DNA of 64,000 nucleotides, from NCBI GenBank assembly GCA_005408345.1, contig SEMN01000344.1, positions 186,001 to 250,000 of the forward strand. The letters run 5' to 3'. Position numbers and translations under genes: made by a program. The DNA is from Macquaria australasica. Its lineage: Eukaryota; Chordata; Actinopteri; Centrarchiformes; Percichthyidae. Below are positions 11,816 to 23,800 of the stretch, in pieces. Each line of letters starts with the position of its first letter. Position 1 is the first letter of the stretch. The notes under the pieces were generated by a model, which did not search any database, was not told the origin of the DNA, and saw only the letters and a list, made by a program, of their open reading frames with translations.

Positions 11816-12970
11816 ATCTAATTAAACACTAAAAGTGTATGAATACTCCAGTGGCATACTCCAGACTCCAAAAGCAGAAGGGACACAAATCTCATGCCCT
11901 TGGAACAGGCAGCCCAGGTTTATGTCCTGCTTGTAGTGGTAGTCAGAATTGACATTTGTATTATTTAACAATGCCAACAATATTTACCTAACCTAAACCT
12001 CACCTATATTGCAGTAGCTTTAGTAAGTAAACACATGGAATTTACAAGCCACAAATGTTTTTTCTTTAATTTGTCATATTATATTATTATAATGTATTAA
12101 AGCAATTGTTCTACTATACCCTATTATAATTATGTATAACAGCTGCCTAAAAATCTGTACAACACAATTTTTAAAGAAAGCAGCTGTCACGGTCTCACTC
12201 TTCTTTTCACTATGTCCATGTTTGCTTATTCAAGGTGTCAAGTGTCTGCGACACCTGGCCTCGCTCTGTTCACTGTGTTTTTACCCGACACTAGATGAGT
12301 TTTCTGCAGAAAGATCAAGGATACAATTCACATCTGACACCAGAGACCGTCTTTGAACAGAGACAGGAGTTACCATCTCCCCCCATATACAAACACCTGT
12401 TATCATGTGACCAAGGTTCACACTTAGGTCATGTGATGATGGAGATTGTGGTTTAAAGTTTAAAAATAAAGTTATGGAGTGGACCTTCAATTGAGATTAT
12501 TTTGTCCCCAAATGTTACATATTTATGTTGGTAAGTTTAATATTACAAATATTGTGTCTTTCACAGTTGTAAGAAAAGGAAAGAATGAGTTATATTCACA
12601 AGACTATACCTATGATTTTTCTAATTTCCCAACACAAATAACACACAATAAATTAATTAAAAAAATACTTGTGATTTGCCAAATATTCAGATTTTGAAAC
12701 ATCAATTCTTGCCCAAATCAAGCAATAAAGAGAGAACCCCACTTTACCTTTCTCATCAAATAAACTAACTTGCTTCATTTTCTGTCCCTATTCATAATGA
12801 TAATCCTTTTAGTGGCTGGTCCATGACCTCCACCCGTCTTATGTAATGCCAGGGTGTCTCTTCGTGAAATACTGGCTACATCTGTCTCAGCCTCTCTGTG
12901 GTTTTATGGCTTTCATAGGAACGCCTGTCAGTCAACAATGAATCACAGAACAGAGAAAGAAATGAGAGCG
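11816..12970. other. Non-coding stretch; nothing firm
   Basis: AT-rich DNA without exon signals that fit lrrc45 or RBFOX. The region near 12409-12520 (CACTTAGGTCATGTGATGAT, then GGACCTTCAATTGAGATTAT) has weak similarity to the hairpin repeat at 27989-28160. Confidence 0.45.
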
Positions 12971-12986
12971 AGACACGCACGCACGC

Positions 12987-13053
<67 letters not shown>
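12971..13053. repeat. (CA)n microsatellite
   Basis: A long CA run preceded by GCAC repeats. It is complementary to the GT run 160 bp to the right. Confidence 0.95.
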
Positions 13054-13054
<1 letters not shown>

Positions 13055-13206
13055 CACAGACAGTGTATCATCTACAGATCAATAGTTTGCTAAGTGGCCA
13101 TGGCCTTCTAACTGTTTGATCGCCCAGACACACACAGAGAGATGGGGAGTGTGTGAGGAAGGAGAAGCTGGATGGCTGAATGTGGAAGGGAAGAGTTCCG
13201 GCCAGA

Positions 13207-13209
<3 letters not shown>

Positions 13210-13262
<53 letters not shown>

Positions 13263-13274
13263 TGTGTGTGTGTC
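13210..13274. repeat. (GT)n microsatellite
   Basis: About 32 GT units with one CTG interruption. A further CA run follows at 13315-13345. Confidence 0.95.
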
Positions 13275-13765
13275 CTGGTCATGTAGTTGACAGATGGTTT
13301 AGGGCAAGATGAACACACACAAACACACACACACACACACACACAAAAGACTCACACACATGCTGGCAGTCCTGCTCAGTCAGGACTCGAGGCCGGACGT
13401 CCATTCGGTTATTCATCCATTCATCCATTAAGACAGAACTTCATCTCAGTCATGAGTCAGCCAGGCTCCCACTATCAGTCATAACATGTATTTATTTGTG
13501 ATTGTTACTGTGTGCTGTATTTATTATGAACTCAGTCCACACATCTGGACTCATGGTGGTAATCCTTCAGATATTTGCATTTCAAGTACCATGATATATT
13601 TTTGGTTGACATTTTTGCAGAGAGCAGGCACAACTGTGGAGTCAATCCATACATCACAGCTAGGGGTACAGTGTCTTTAGAGATGACTGTAGGAATCTGA
13701 GATAGGTGTCGTCTCCCTTTCTACAGTTACCAGAGTTGCAATAGCAATTGTAGAAAGGGAGAGGG

Positions 13766-15124
13766 AACTCAGACAAAACCGAAGTTATTGTACTTGGCCC
13801 CGAACACCTTCGAAACACATTATCTAAAGATATAGTTTCTCTAGATGGCATTGCCCTGGCCTCCAGCGAAACCGTAAGGAATCTTGGAGTTATCTTTGAT
13901 CAGGATATGTCCTTTAACTCCCAAATAAAACAAACTTCAAGAACTGCCTTTTTTCATTTACGTAACATTGCAAAAATCAGGCACATCCTATCTCAAAAAG
14001 ATGCAGAAAAACTAGTCCATGCATTTGTTACGTCTAGGCTGGACTATTGCAACTCTCTATTATCAGGCTGCCCCAATAAATCCCTTAAGACTCTCCAGCT
14101 GATTCAGAATGCTGCGGCACGTTTACTGACAAGAACCAGAAAAAGAGAACATATTTCTCCAATATTAGCTTCTCTACACTGGCTCCCTGTAAAATCCAGA
14201 ATAGAATTTAAAATCCTTCTCCTCACCTTCAAAGCCCTAAATGGTCAGGCACCATCATATCTTAAAGAGCTCATAGTACCCTATTACCCCACTAGAGCAC
14301 TGCGCTCCCAGAATGCAGGGTTCCTTGTGGTTCCTAGAGTCTCTAAAAGTAGAATGGGAGCCAGAGCCTTCAGCTATCAAGCTCCTCTCCTGTGGAACCA
14401 GATCCCAGTTTGTGTACGGGAGGCGGACAACCTCCTCACATTTAAGAGTAGGCTTAAGACTTTCCTCTTTGATAAAGCTTATAGTAGGGCTGACACAGGT
14501 GACCCCTGAGCCACCCCTTAGTTATGCTGCTATAGGCCAAGACTGCCGGGGGACTTCCTATGATGCACTGAGCTCCTCTCTCCTCCTCTTCCTCTCCATC
14601 TGTACGCCCTCATATCCCATCAATGCTTGTTATTAATTCAACTTCTTCCCGTAGTTGTGTGCTTTCTCTCCACTCTCTCTCTCTCTCCCCCCTTCTGTTG
14701 CTTTCTGCAGGTATTTCTGCCTCCGGAGCTGTTGGGTCTGGGTCTGTGGTTGCGGCCGCCTGCTGCCCCCGTGCTCCTGCTCTGCACCCGCTGCTGCTGT
14801 TACTGTTGTTGCTCTTGTTGTTAGTATTGCTATTATAGTGTTGCTCTTAGTGTTGTTTCTGTTGGTGTTAACATCAATGCCCCCCCCCCCCCCAACCGGT
14901 CGAGGCAGATGACCGCCCACCTAGAGCCTGGTTCTGCTCGAGGTTTCTACCTGTTAAAAGGGAGTTTTTCCTTGCCACTGTCGCATAGTGCTTGCTCATT
15001 GTGGGAACTGTTGGGTCTCTGTAAATATAAAAGAGTCGGTCTAGACTTGCTCTATTCGAAAAAGTCCCCTGAGATAACTGTTATGATATGGCGCTATATA
15101 AATAAAACTGAATTGAATTGAATT
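13766..15124 (+). mobile_element. 5'-truncated L2-like LINE (copy A)
   Basis: Encodes the C-terminal part of a non-LTR reverse transcriptase polyprotein. It includes NLGVIFDQDMSFN, a stretch ending RLDYCNSLLSGCPN, LHWLPVKSRIEFK and YPTRALRSQNAG, which are L2-clade landmarks. It is followed by a pyrimidine-rich 3'UTR and a tail of TGAATTGAATTGAATT after CTATATAAATAAAAC. It is very similar to 57294-59713 (copy B) from AACTCAGACAAAACCGAAG onward. Relative to B it keeps 198 bp of coding sequence (14233-14430) but has lost about 115 bp of 3'UTR around a 14-C run at 14880-14893. It sits left of lrrc45 exon 14, in what should be the next intron. Confidence 0.9.
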
Positions 15125-15211
15125 ATGGAACCCCATCCCTACTTGTGGTGTGTGTGTCAGGTGGAACATGGAACAGTAGGCTTCTCCTTGATCTACTGAG
15201 GTATGGATTGC

Positions 15212-15262
15212 AATGTCACTTTGGATAAAAGTGTCTGCCAATGAATAAATGTAAATGTACAT
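15212..15262 (+). repeat. SINE-like 3' tail fragment
   Basis: CACTTTGGATAAAAGTGTCT followed by GCCAATGAATAAATGTAAAT is the standard 3' end of a common fish retroposon (compare 1365-1428). Confidence 0.65.
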
Positions 15263-15316
15263 GTACATGTAGTAACATCTTAATAACTGATCGAAGATGC
15301 AGATTTTTAAACCCAC

Positions 15317-15409
15317 CTCCTCCAGACGCACTTGAGCTCGCACTCTTCCCAGTTCCTCCTCTGCCTGGGCCCTCTCTGTCACACACGCTGCTTTAGCTTT
15401 ACTCAGTTC
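15317..15409 (-). CDS. lrrc45: lrrc45 coding exon 14, last one found
   Basis: 93 nt, residues 471-501: ELSKAKAACVTERAQAEEEL then GRVRAQVRLEE. It ends with a valid donor GAGGAG|gtgggt, so the gene continues, but no later exon was recognised. An L2 LINE lies 190 bp further left. Confidence 0.92.
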
Positions 15410-17773
15410 CTACAACAGATGGACATTACAACATGAAGAGCACAGGTGGACTGGAGGACTGGAGACTTCAGCTGTGCTTCTCACAATGTGCTGAAGATCC
15501 AAACCAAAATGAGGAATAATAATTAATTTAACTGCAATTTCATTCTGTAGAAATGATAACTTAACTCTCCAGCACTAAGGTGTTCCCATGTTCTATATTC
15601 ACCCCCAGCTCGACCTGAGAAGTGGGAAATTCCCAGCTTGGAAAGAGAAGCCAACTTGTGGATTTGAATAACTGCTTGGAAAAAATACCATTATGGAAAG
15701 TAATAACTTCCCCGGTTCAATAAATACAGCCTCCACTCAGCCTTTGGCATTGAACCCGAACTGCTTATGGTGAATCTGTGTAAAGGAGGACTAAGTTGTG
15801 ACATGGTACAGGTATCCTGCCCTGGGTGCCTCTGATGCAGGCACTAAGTTACAGTGCAGTGTCTGATTTCACCCACTGATAGCAGTACAGCAACACTAGA
15901 CACATTGATTGTGTTTTTATCTTTTAAACATGGGTGCTCAAAACTCTGACCTCTTCCAGTTGTATCCGCTGTGCCTCCAGTTTGAAGATGCGTTCCTGCA
16001 GAGCTCTCTCACTCTCTTCTAGATGTCGATTCACATGCTCCACCTGTACACATATTTGAACTTTTAGTGTTTTATCTTTTTCTATCTCGTCGTCTACATC
16101 TATTAGAATACTGAGTTTTAGTAAGCCGCACAGAAAGTGAAATAAACACTAATCTGGATGCCAGCACCTCTAAAACTCACTAGCTATCAAGTTACATCTT
16201 GTTTGTGTAATCTGTACAAAAACTGAAGTGTAAAAACAGCATGTTGTGGTTTTACAGGGAGTTATATGGTGGACTATTGGCTGGCCAGGTCTGGCAACCC
16301 CCAGTGACCAAAAAAACTTGGTACTACTGGAAACAAGTTGTGAATCATCTTTTTAAGGAGTACTCCAGTGATTTAGCATTGCATGTAACATTACATCCTG
16401 TAACACTATTGCACTCACGACGGACAGTTTAAAAAAGGATCAAAATCCATTCAGGTCTTTTTTATTCTATGCATTCTTCTTCGTTGTCAAAACCAGGGGC
16501 CAGATGCATAAAACTCTGTGTAGATTCATGACTAAAACTGTGTGTAAGCACAAAGTCAGAAATATGCAGAAACATTCTTTTGGTCAAATTTATAAAGCTG
16601 CCCATACGCCTGATTCTGTAAGTCTCAATCCTGGACCTGGACACACTTGCACAAGCCTCATTTCCACTCCCACAGTTAGCCATAAATTGATGTAGAAACG
16701 CCCTTAAACATCTGTTTGCCTACTCCACCACTCATTAGACCTGTCAATGAGAGGAACGGCAAAGTAGCAGTGCAACTTCACCGATCGTGTTACATCGGTG
16801 AAGTTCTTCAACAGCACCAGAGCAGCTGTCATTACTTAGCTGTGGCTATTTATAGCGGACATACCACTAATTCATCACATCACATCACATCACCATCTGA
16901 TGTGGGTAAATGTAAGTCCAATATTCACTAGTCTCTCACTGTGTCTGTCTGCTGTTTGCTGCTGAGCAGGTAGTGGACAGTGGCTTTTTACAGCTTTTTC
17001 TCTGTAAACAGCTGCTGCTGCGTCTATGAGAGCAGTGAGAGTGAACCAGAACAGTAAAGTTACAGACAGGACAGATAAACAATGAGCTAAATCTCACTAT
17101 AAAGCTGTGTGAAGCCACGGGGAGCTGCACATTCAGCTGATAATTCCCTGTAGGTTCATCACTATGAGCTACGCCTCTCACATTACACATTGTCATTTGA
17201 TGACATTTTTATGTGTAGCCTAAATAAAAGGACTCTGGTTTATCACAACTTGGTTCTTATTTTTGTAGGTTTGCCCAACATTTCTGTCAATAGCTGAGAT
17301 CTCGGAACATGACACCTTCACTAAAAAGAAACACGAGCTGTGACAATCAGAGAGGTTGGAAACAAGCCAGCAGATTATCCAGATTATCTAAACCGCTTTA
17401 TTTGGAGGTCAAACTCAAATTGAGCACACCTGAAATGTTTCCAATAATCCCTGATTACACAAAAATACTCTGCACACAAGTAAGGCTTTATGGTAGGTCA
17501 AAGTTGAAGCAGGAAGTGGCTCTGTAAACTGTGATGGATAACTGCTCGTGTTGCTTGACCCATCAGAATTCTATTTAGTGATGTCATCGTGTTCCCAGAT
17601 CTCAGCTATTAACTTGGTGAGTATAATATCACAGATGGGAGCTACCAAATGTAATAAACTGGAATTATCCCTGTCCTTTGATTTCTATTACCTAAGAACA
17701 GTTTAAGATGCTTCCTGAAACCCAATTTCCAAACTTGGGAAAATGTATCCTTAAAAGTAGGATACACACATGT

Positions 17774-17831
<58 letters not shown>

Positions 17832-20800
17832 AGAGCACCTCCTTCTGGCGGAGACTGTCCATATCCTCCAGACCTTGCTTGTACCTTCGCTTCTCTGTTT
17901 CCAGATGGTCTGTCAGAGGGTGACATAGGAAAAAATGACATTATTCTCTTTAGGTGACTGTAAGTAAAACATGTGTGTGTGTTCTGTGAGTGTGTGTTAC
18001 CTTCTGCCTGTGCTAGTCGCAGCTTTAGCTCTGCTGTGCTGTTGGTCAGCTCCTGCTTCAGCTCAAAGATCTGCTGCTGCTGAGACTTACATCTGCACTC
18101 CATCTCTTCCATCTAACACACAAAAAAATCAGGCTCACAAGCTAACAGTTCTCATAACACAACTTTGGTCTGTGTGTGTGTGTGTTGCTCCGCATATACT
18201 CATAAATTCACAGACACAGACTGAACAGACATTACTCTTACTTTATTCCTGAGCTGGATGTTGGTTTCTGTCAGGTTTTGGATCTCTCTGAGGAGTTTGC
18301 CCTCTCTGAGTGCACTGTCCTACAGGATGGAGACACATGAGGTACATTCATTTGGGACAGCAATATCTCAACAAGCATAAATGCTTTTGATTTTGTCAAC
18401 TTGTCATGATGTGCTATTGTTCAGCAGAATTTCATAGTTTGGGTTACTTACCCTGAGCTGATTGTAGTTGGAAACAGAAACCAGTTATTGTAGTTTTTGG
18501 AACACTGAACCTTGACTTGAGCTCCCCAGAAAGCCTCATTTGAGCTCTAAAATATCGTCATTTTTGGAGCCACTGGTGCATGTTTATTCGTACATAACAC
18601 TTTCTGATAATTTGTGTCTAATAAAAACAATGCTGTCTATTCCTGCTGTGGCCATCCATGCGTGGGGGCACATGTTCAGAATTGTCATGGGATGCAACCT
18701 TGGTCTGGTCTGTTTAACACAGTACCACTGCCTGTCCACTGTGTCAGCATTTTGGTTTCTCAGCAAGAGCGAGGGTTAAAAAAAACCATTGCAAACGATG
18801 AATCATTTTTCTGTTTCTTTGTTGTCCCGGGCTAAATATACTCTGTATGAAGTGAAATGTATTGATAGTATATTTTTGCGTGTAGGCAGGCGCATTCATG
18901 TGTGCATGTGCACGTGTACAGTACCCTTCCACTCCCGACAAAATAGGGCTCCCCCGAAAGCCACGGTGTAATTCAAACACAGTGTGAAATGAAACAATAA
19001 TTTGTGAAATAATTGAAGAAATTATTCAAACTCAACTTATTATTATGAAATAGTCATCATTCATATTTTCATGCCACTTTTTATTTCATGTCACTTTTCA
19101 GGACAGCGGTGTAGGCACTGCCCTCTCACCTTTCAGCCAATCACATGCTCATTGACTCTTAAACTAGAAAGCTCAACAACTGCTTTGCTACCAGAGGTGG
19201 CCAGTGAGCTGTTAACACTGGCTCTTCACTTTGTTGGTAAGTAGTAATCCAAGCTCACAAGCCGGCCTAGCTAGTTAGCCGGCTAGGTAGGTAGCATGAG
19301 CAGCCTTGTTAAGCTAAGGCTTAAAAACTAAAGAGGTTTAGTTTCCATGTCTGTTCACTGTGTTTATTTACAGCAGCGGGTAGATAGTTGATTCAAAATT
19401 ACTTTGAGTTTTTGAGCTTGCTATCTTAAGAAGCAGGGGACATGTTATTGGCTGAAAGGTGAAAGGGCTGGCTGTGACAAAACCACTAAAATTGATGTGA
19501 AATAAAATGTGTCATTAGGAAAAGTGTCATTACAAAATAAAACTTGACATCAGATAATAATAAGGGTATTTCTATACTGAAATAAAGAAGATATCCAATA
19601 ACACTAAATAACATTTCATTAAAATTAGTTGAGTTTTAATAATTTCTTCAAATATTTCAAAAGTTGTTGGTTCATTTATATATTTTACACAATGTATTCA
19701 CCTGCATGTATTTCATAATATCTTTTTTATTTATTCAATAATAACCTTAGGGGTTCCATAATAAACATTGTTCCTCAGTTTTTATAGATTTATCAAAAGA
19801 AGTTGATATAGTTGATCATTCTTTACAAAGAGTATCCTCTGCTAGCCTGGGAAGGGAAGTATGTAACTGGTTCAGCAGCTATTTATAAAGACCTAGATCA
19901 GTGTGTGAAGGTAGGCATGGCTAAATCTGAATTCCTATTGATTACAAAGGGTGTGCAGCAGGGATCAAAAAACTCATCATTACGCAGACTGCTGTTTTAT
20001 ATTATATTGCTAATTCTACCCAATTAGCTACTGGGAAAATACAATTTTGTCAATCCTCAATGCACTGCAAAATACACTTATCAATGTTAAGTTAGCACTG
20101 AACAGAATTCATTCTTGAAACAGCTTTCGTCTCAGTTCTGGATTATAGTTTTGTTTATGTGTATTTTTTGTTTTTATTTATTTGTTACTTAAAAAAGCTA
20201 AAGTCAATAAAATATTAATCATAAATAACAAGGACACCTACAAAAATATCTTGCAGTCCTAGAATCTCACTAGTAACATGTTTCTAAGTACATGCTTTTA
20301 CTTTTTCCAAACAAACCAGACATGTAACACATCACTTGCCACATCACATGATGTGTGCATGTATTGAAGAAACTATTAAGAAATATGCCTAATAAGTGAC
20401 AGTTGGAGTTATGATGTATAGAGAACTTCCTTATAGAATCAACGGCCATTCTGAGATAACCCATCATCATTCGATCGACAAGCTTGTCTCTATTTGAGCT
20501 ATGTAGGTTGAATATTTCCCATCTTCATGATCATGTGACCTTGTTTTACCCTGTAAAAAACAGCCAGCAGAAAAAGGTATTTTCCGCACTGGTCTTGATT
20601 AAATGCATTAACACATGTGAAAGCTTTCATAAGCTATCTATAGGCGGAATCACATATGAAAAATTTCGTGTACAAATCATAGTTGAGGTGAAAAGACTTG
20701 TTTTTGTCTCCTCCCATCTGTCTGTACCTCTTGCTCTTTCTTCCTATCTCTGCTCTGTCGATCCCTCTGTTCTTCTTTCTCAGCCTTCACTCGTGTCAGC

Positions 20801-23800
20801 AGCTCTCCCATGTTGTGGTTTTTCTGCTCAGAGAGGGCAAGGGCAGCCTCTGTCATCTGCAGTCTGCACAACATCACAACATCATGTGATCAGAGTTTCT
20901 GCATGTGCTTTTTACTATACTTTAAGAAATACTAGTGAGCAGAGCATTGGTGATTTGAAGGTGAAAAGACATATGTCGGGATAAGATTTTTAGCATGTAC
21001 AGTCACATAGGCCAACCAAAATAGTACTGAATGTCAGTATACTACCACCTTAGTAGCAAGAGGGTCTTTGTCACATTTGTGAGAGGATGTCAGGTCAGGT
21101 GAGGAATAATTCTTTGCTGTCATAATCAAACTGTACCAAAATACATTTGGACCATTTTAAAAGTATTTGTCAGCAGTCCTAGTTACTCAGGTTCATTCTG
21201 AGGCAGTGCAAAGGGAGTTGTTGGTATTTTGGTGGAAATTGGGGCTTCATGGACAGACTGGTAAAGAAGGCCAGCTCTGTCCTTGGATGCCCTCTGGACC
21301 CAGTGGAGGTAGTGGGAGGCAGGAGAATGATGGCCAAGCTATCATCACTACTGGAGAACACTTCCCACCCCCTACATGTCACTCTATCAGAACTGGGCAG
21401 CTCCTTCAGCGATCGGCTGCTCCACCCGCGGTGTCTGAAGGAGAGGTACCGTAGGTCCTTCCTGCCTGCTGCTGTCAGACTCTATAATCAGTACAACTCT
21501 CGGTAATCTACACTTGACTGTCAGTGTGCAGACTATTCACTACTATACTTCATCTGCTGCTGTGCATTATCTTCATGCATATATTGTATTCATGATGTTA
21601 TCTACTTCATATGTTGCTGTGAAATATTTTCATGTACATGTATATTATATATGTACAATATTTTTATCTTATCTATTTGTTCATACTTACAACTGCACTC
21701 AGTCACTCTATTATTTATTTCTGTCTATACTGTGTACAGGACTATTTTTCTATTTATTTTTATTGTATTTCTATATATGACATTTTTGCTGGCTGCTGTA
21801 ACACTGAAAATTTCCCCGCTGTGGGACAATAAAGGCTTATCTTATCTTATCTTATCTTATGTACGGTCACATTACATTTCTGGTATACAAATATTTGCTC
21901 TGTCTCCCATTCACTTCTACTGAATCCCCAACGACAGACAAATTCAAGAGTGCGTCTCCTGTTACGCTGAGATCTCCAGCCAGCTCTGAAAATAGATGTC
22001 TTGGTTACATCATCAGTAAACAGTTACCATAGCTATGCTGACAACACACAACTTCTCATCTCACTGTACAGTACCTTGACAACTTGACTTCCATAAATTC
22101 ACTGATCAGCTGCTATGATGACATTGATAATTGGATGGCTCGAAGAAAACAGAAATTCTGGTTGGGGGTGCCAAGGCTAAAGAGGCAGCTGGTTTGTGAA
22201 TACTGTGAGTCACAGCCTTCCAGAACAAGTGACCACATTACAAATGAATTTTGGATGCTGATTTGACCTTTAATATCACATTAGTAGCATCTCTAGGGTC
22301 ACCTTTTACCACCTGAGGAATATCTCTAGGATCAGGGGTTTGCTATCCCAGTATGATGCTGAAAAATGCACACCTTTGTTATTAGTTGGTAGATTTACTG
22401 CAATTCCCTCTTCATGGGACTCCCTGATAATTCAGAAGGCAGCCACTCTGGTGAGACTGCATTTTGTATGTATACACCAAAGGTATGGAACAGCTGATCT
22501 GAGACCTACATCCACACTTGGTTTATTTAAAAGCAACCTCACGACATTTTTATTCAGTTTAGCATTTTGATAAGGTAATCTAATTGTTTGTTATTGTTCT
22601 TATGTATTTCAATTTATTTTTTGTTTTCAATACTTCTGTTCTTCGGATTGGATCCACAGGTCTAGTCAAATCGAGTGTGATTGTCTCTTTTTTGTAATTT
22701 ATGCACATTGGTTTGGGTACGTTTTCCACAGATCAGTTTCGGATCCAGTCTAAAACATTGGATCCATAAACATTATTATGAATAACAGCAACTAAATCTC
22801 AGTTACTAATGTTTTCTAAAGCTTTAATAGTTTTGTGTACATTAGTAATGGTTGTAAATGCAGAAGTACAGCAGACTTTACTTGCTTCTTTTGCACTGTA
22901 CTGAACCTTTCCCTACCAGAAAGAGCGCATAACATTATATGGGTCAAGGTGAATAATATAAGCTTCGGGCTACAGTACCTGAGAACCTTCAGTAACTAAT
23001 AATGGCTGCCCCTCAAACTGCCTGATTAAATATTTAGTATGTGATAGTGTTTCAGGAGGGCTGAGTCAGTGGAGAAGCCTTAGTATATACTGTAGTTAAT
23101 ACTGGAATCCTTCATGCAACCTTGTGCTTGTCTGAAAATGTATTAAAGTCGCTTATATTACACACAATACCTACACACAGGTTGTGCTGTTCTTCATATT
23201 GTTAATATGAAATAAAGGAAAATGAAATGTTTACTTGGCTGTGAGAGAGTTGACAGCTGACTTCCTCTCATTCATAGCTTCCTGGAGTTGGCCTATCTGA
23301 ATGGAGGTGGACCTAATCAAAAAGAAAATAGGTAAACAGGTCATTGCCATGAGGGCATGGATACAAACTTAGATTTTTGAAGTGATTGTTAAACGTATTA
23401 ACACACGCATCTCTCTGGGGTTATTTCCTTTCCAGTGCAAATACAAAGGGTTAAAGGCTGATGTGGAGGTTGGGCATCTCAGTTATAAAACTATGGTTAT
23501 GGCGAATGACCGTAGACGGTTACACCTCCACTCACCTGCTGGAGCGTCCCATCTCCTCCCTCTGCCTGTCTATGGTTTCCATCAGGCTTAGGAACTGAAA
23601 GAGAGGAGGAACAACCATAGTCATCACCACAAACTTTATCCTAAATCTGTAATATTTAATAAATCATTTAAAGTGATATTCCACCCAAAATCTTGTGTGT
23701 ATTAAAAAAAGGCCCCAAAAGTCTTCTGAGTATCAATCACACCACCTTCCTCCGGAGGAAGTGCCACAGCTGCAGAGCGGGTGTTAAGCGACGGGCAAAG

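Noticed and set aside
20484..20984. 166-codon plus-strand frame
   Set aside because: It runs antisense across lrrc45 exon 9, which has the matching coiled-coil sequence and splice sites on the minus strand.
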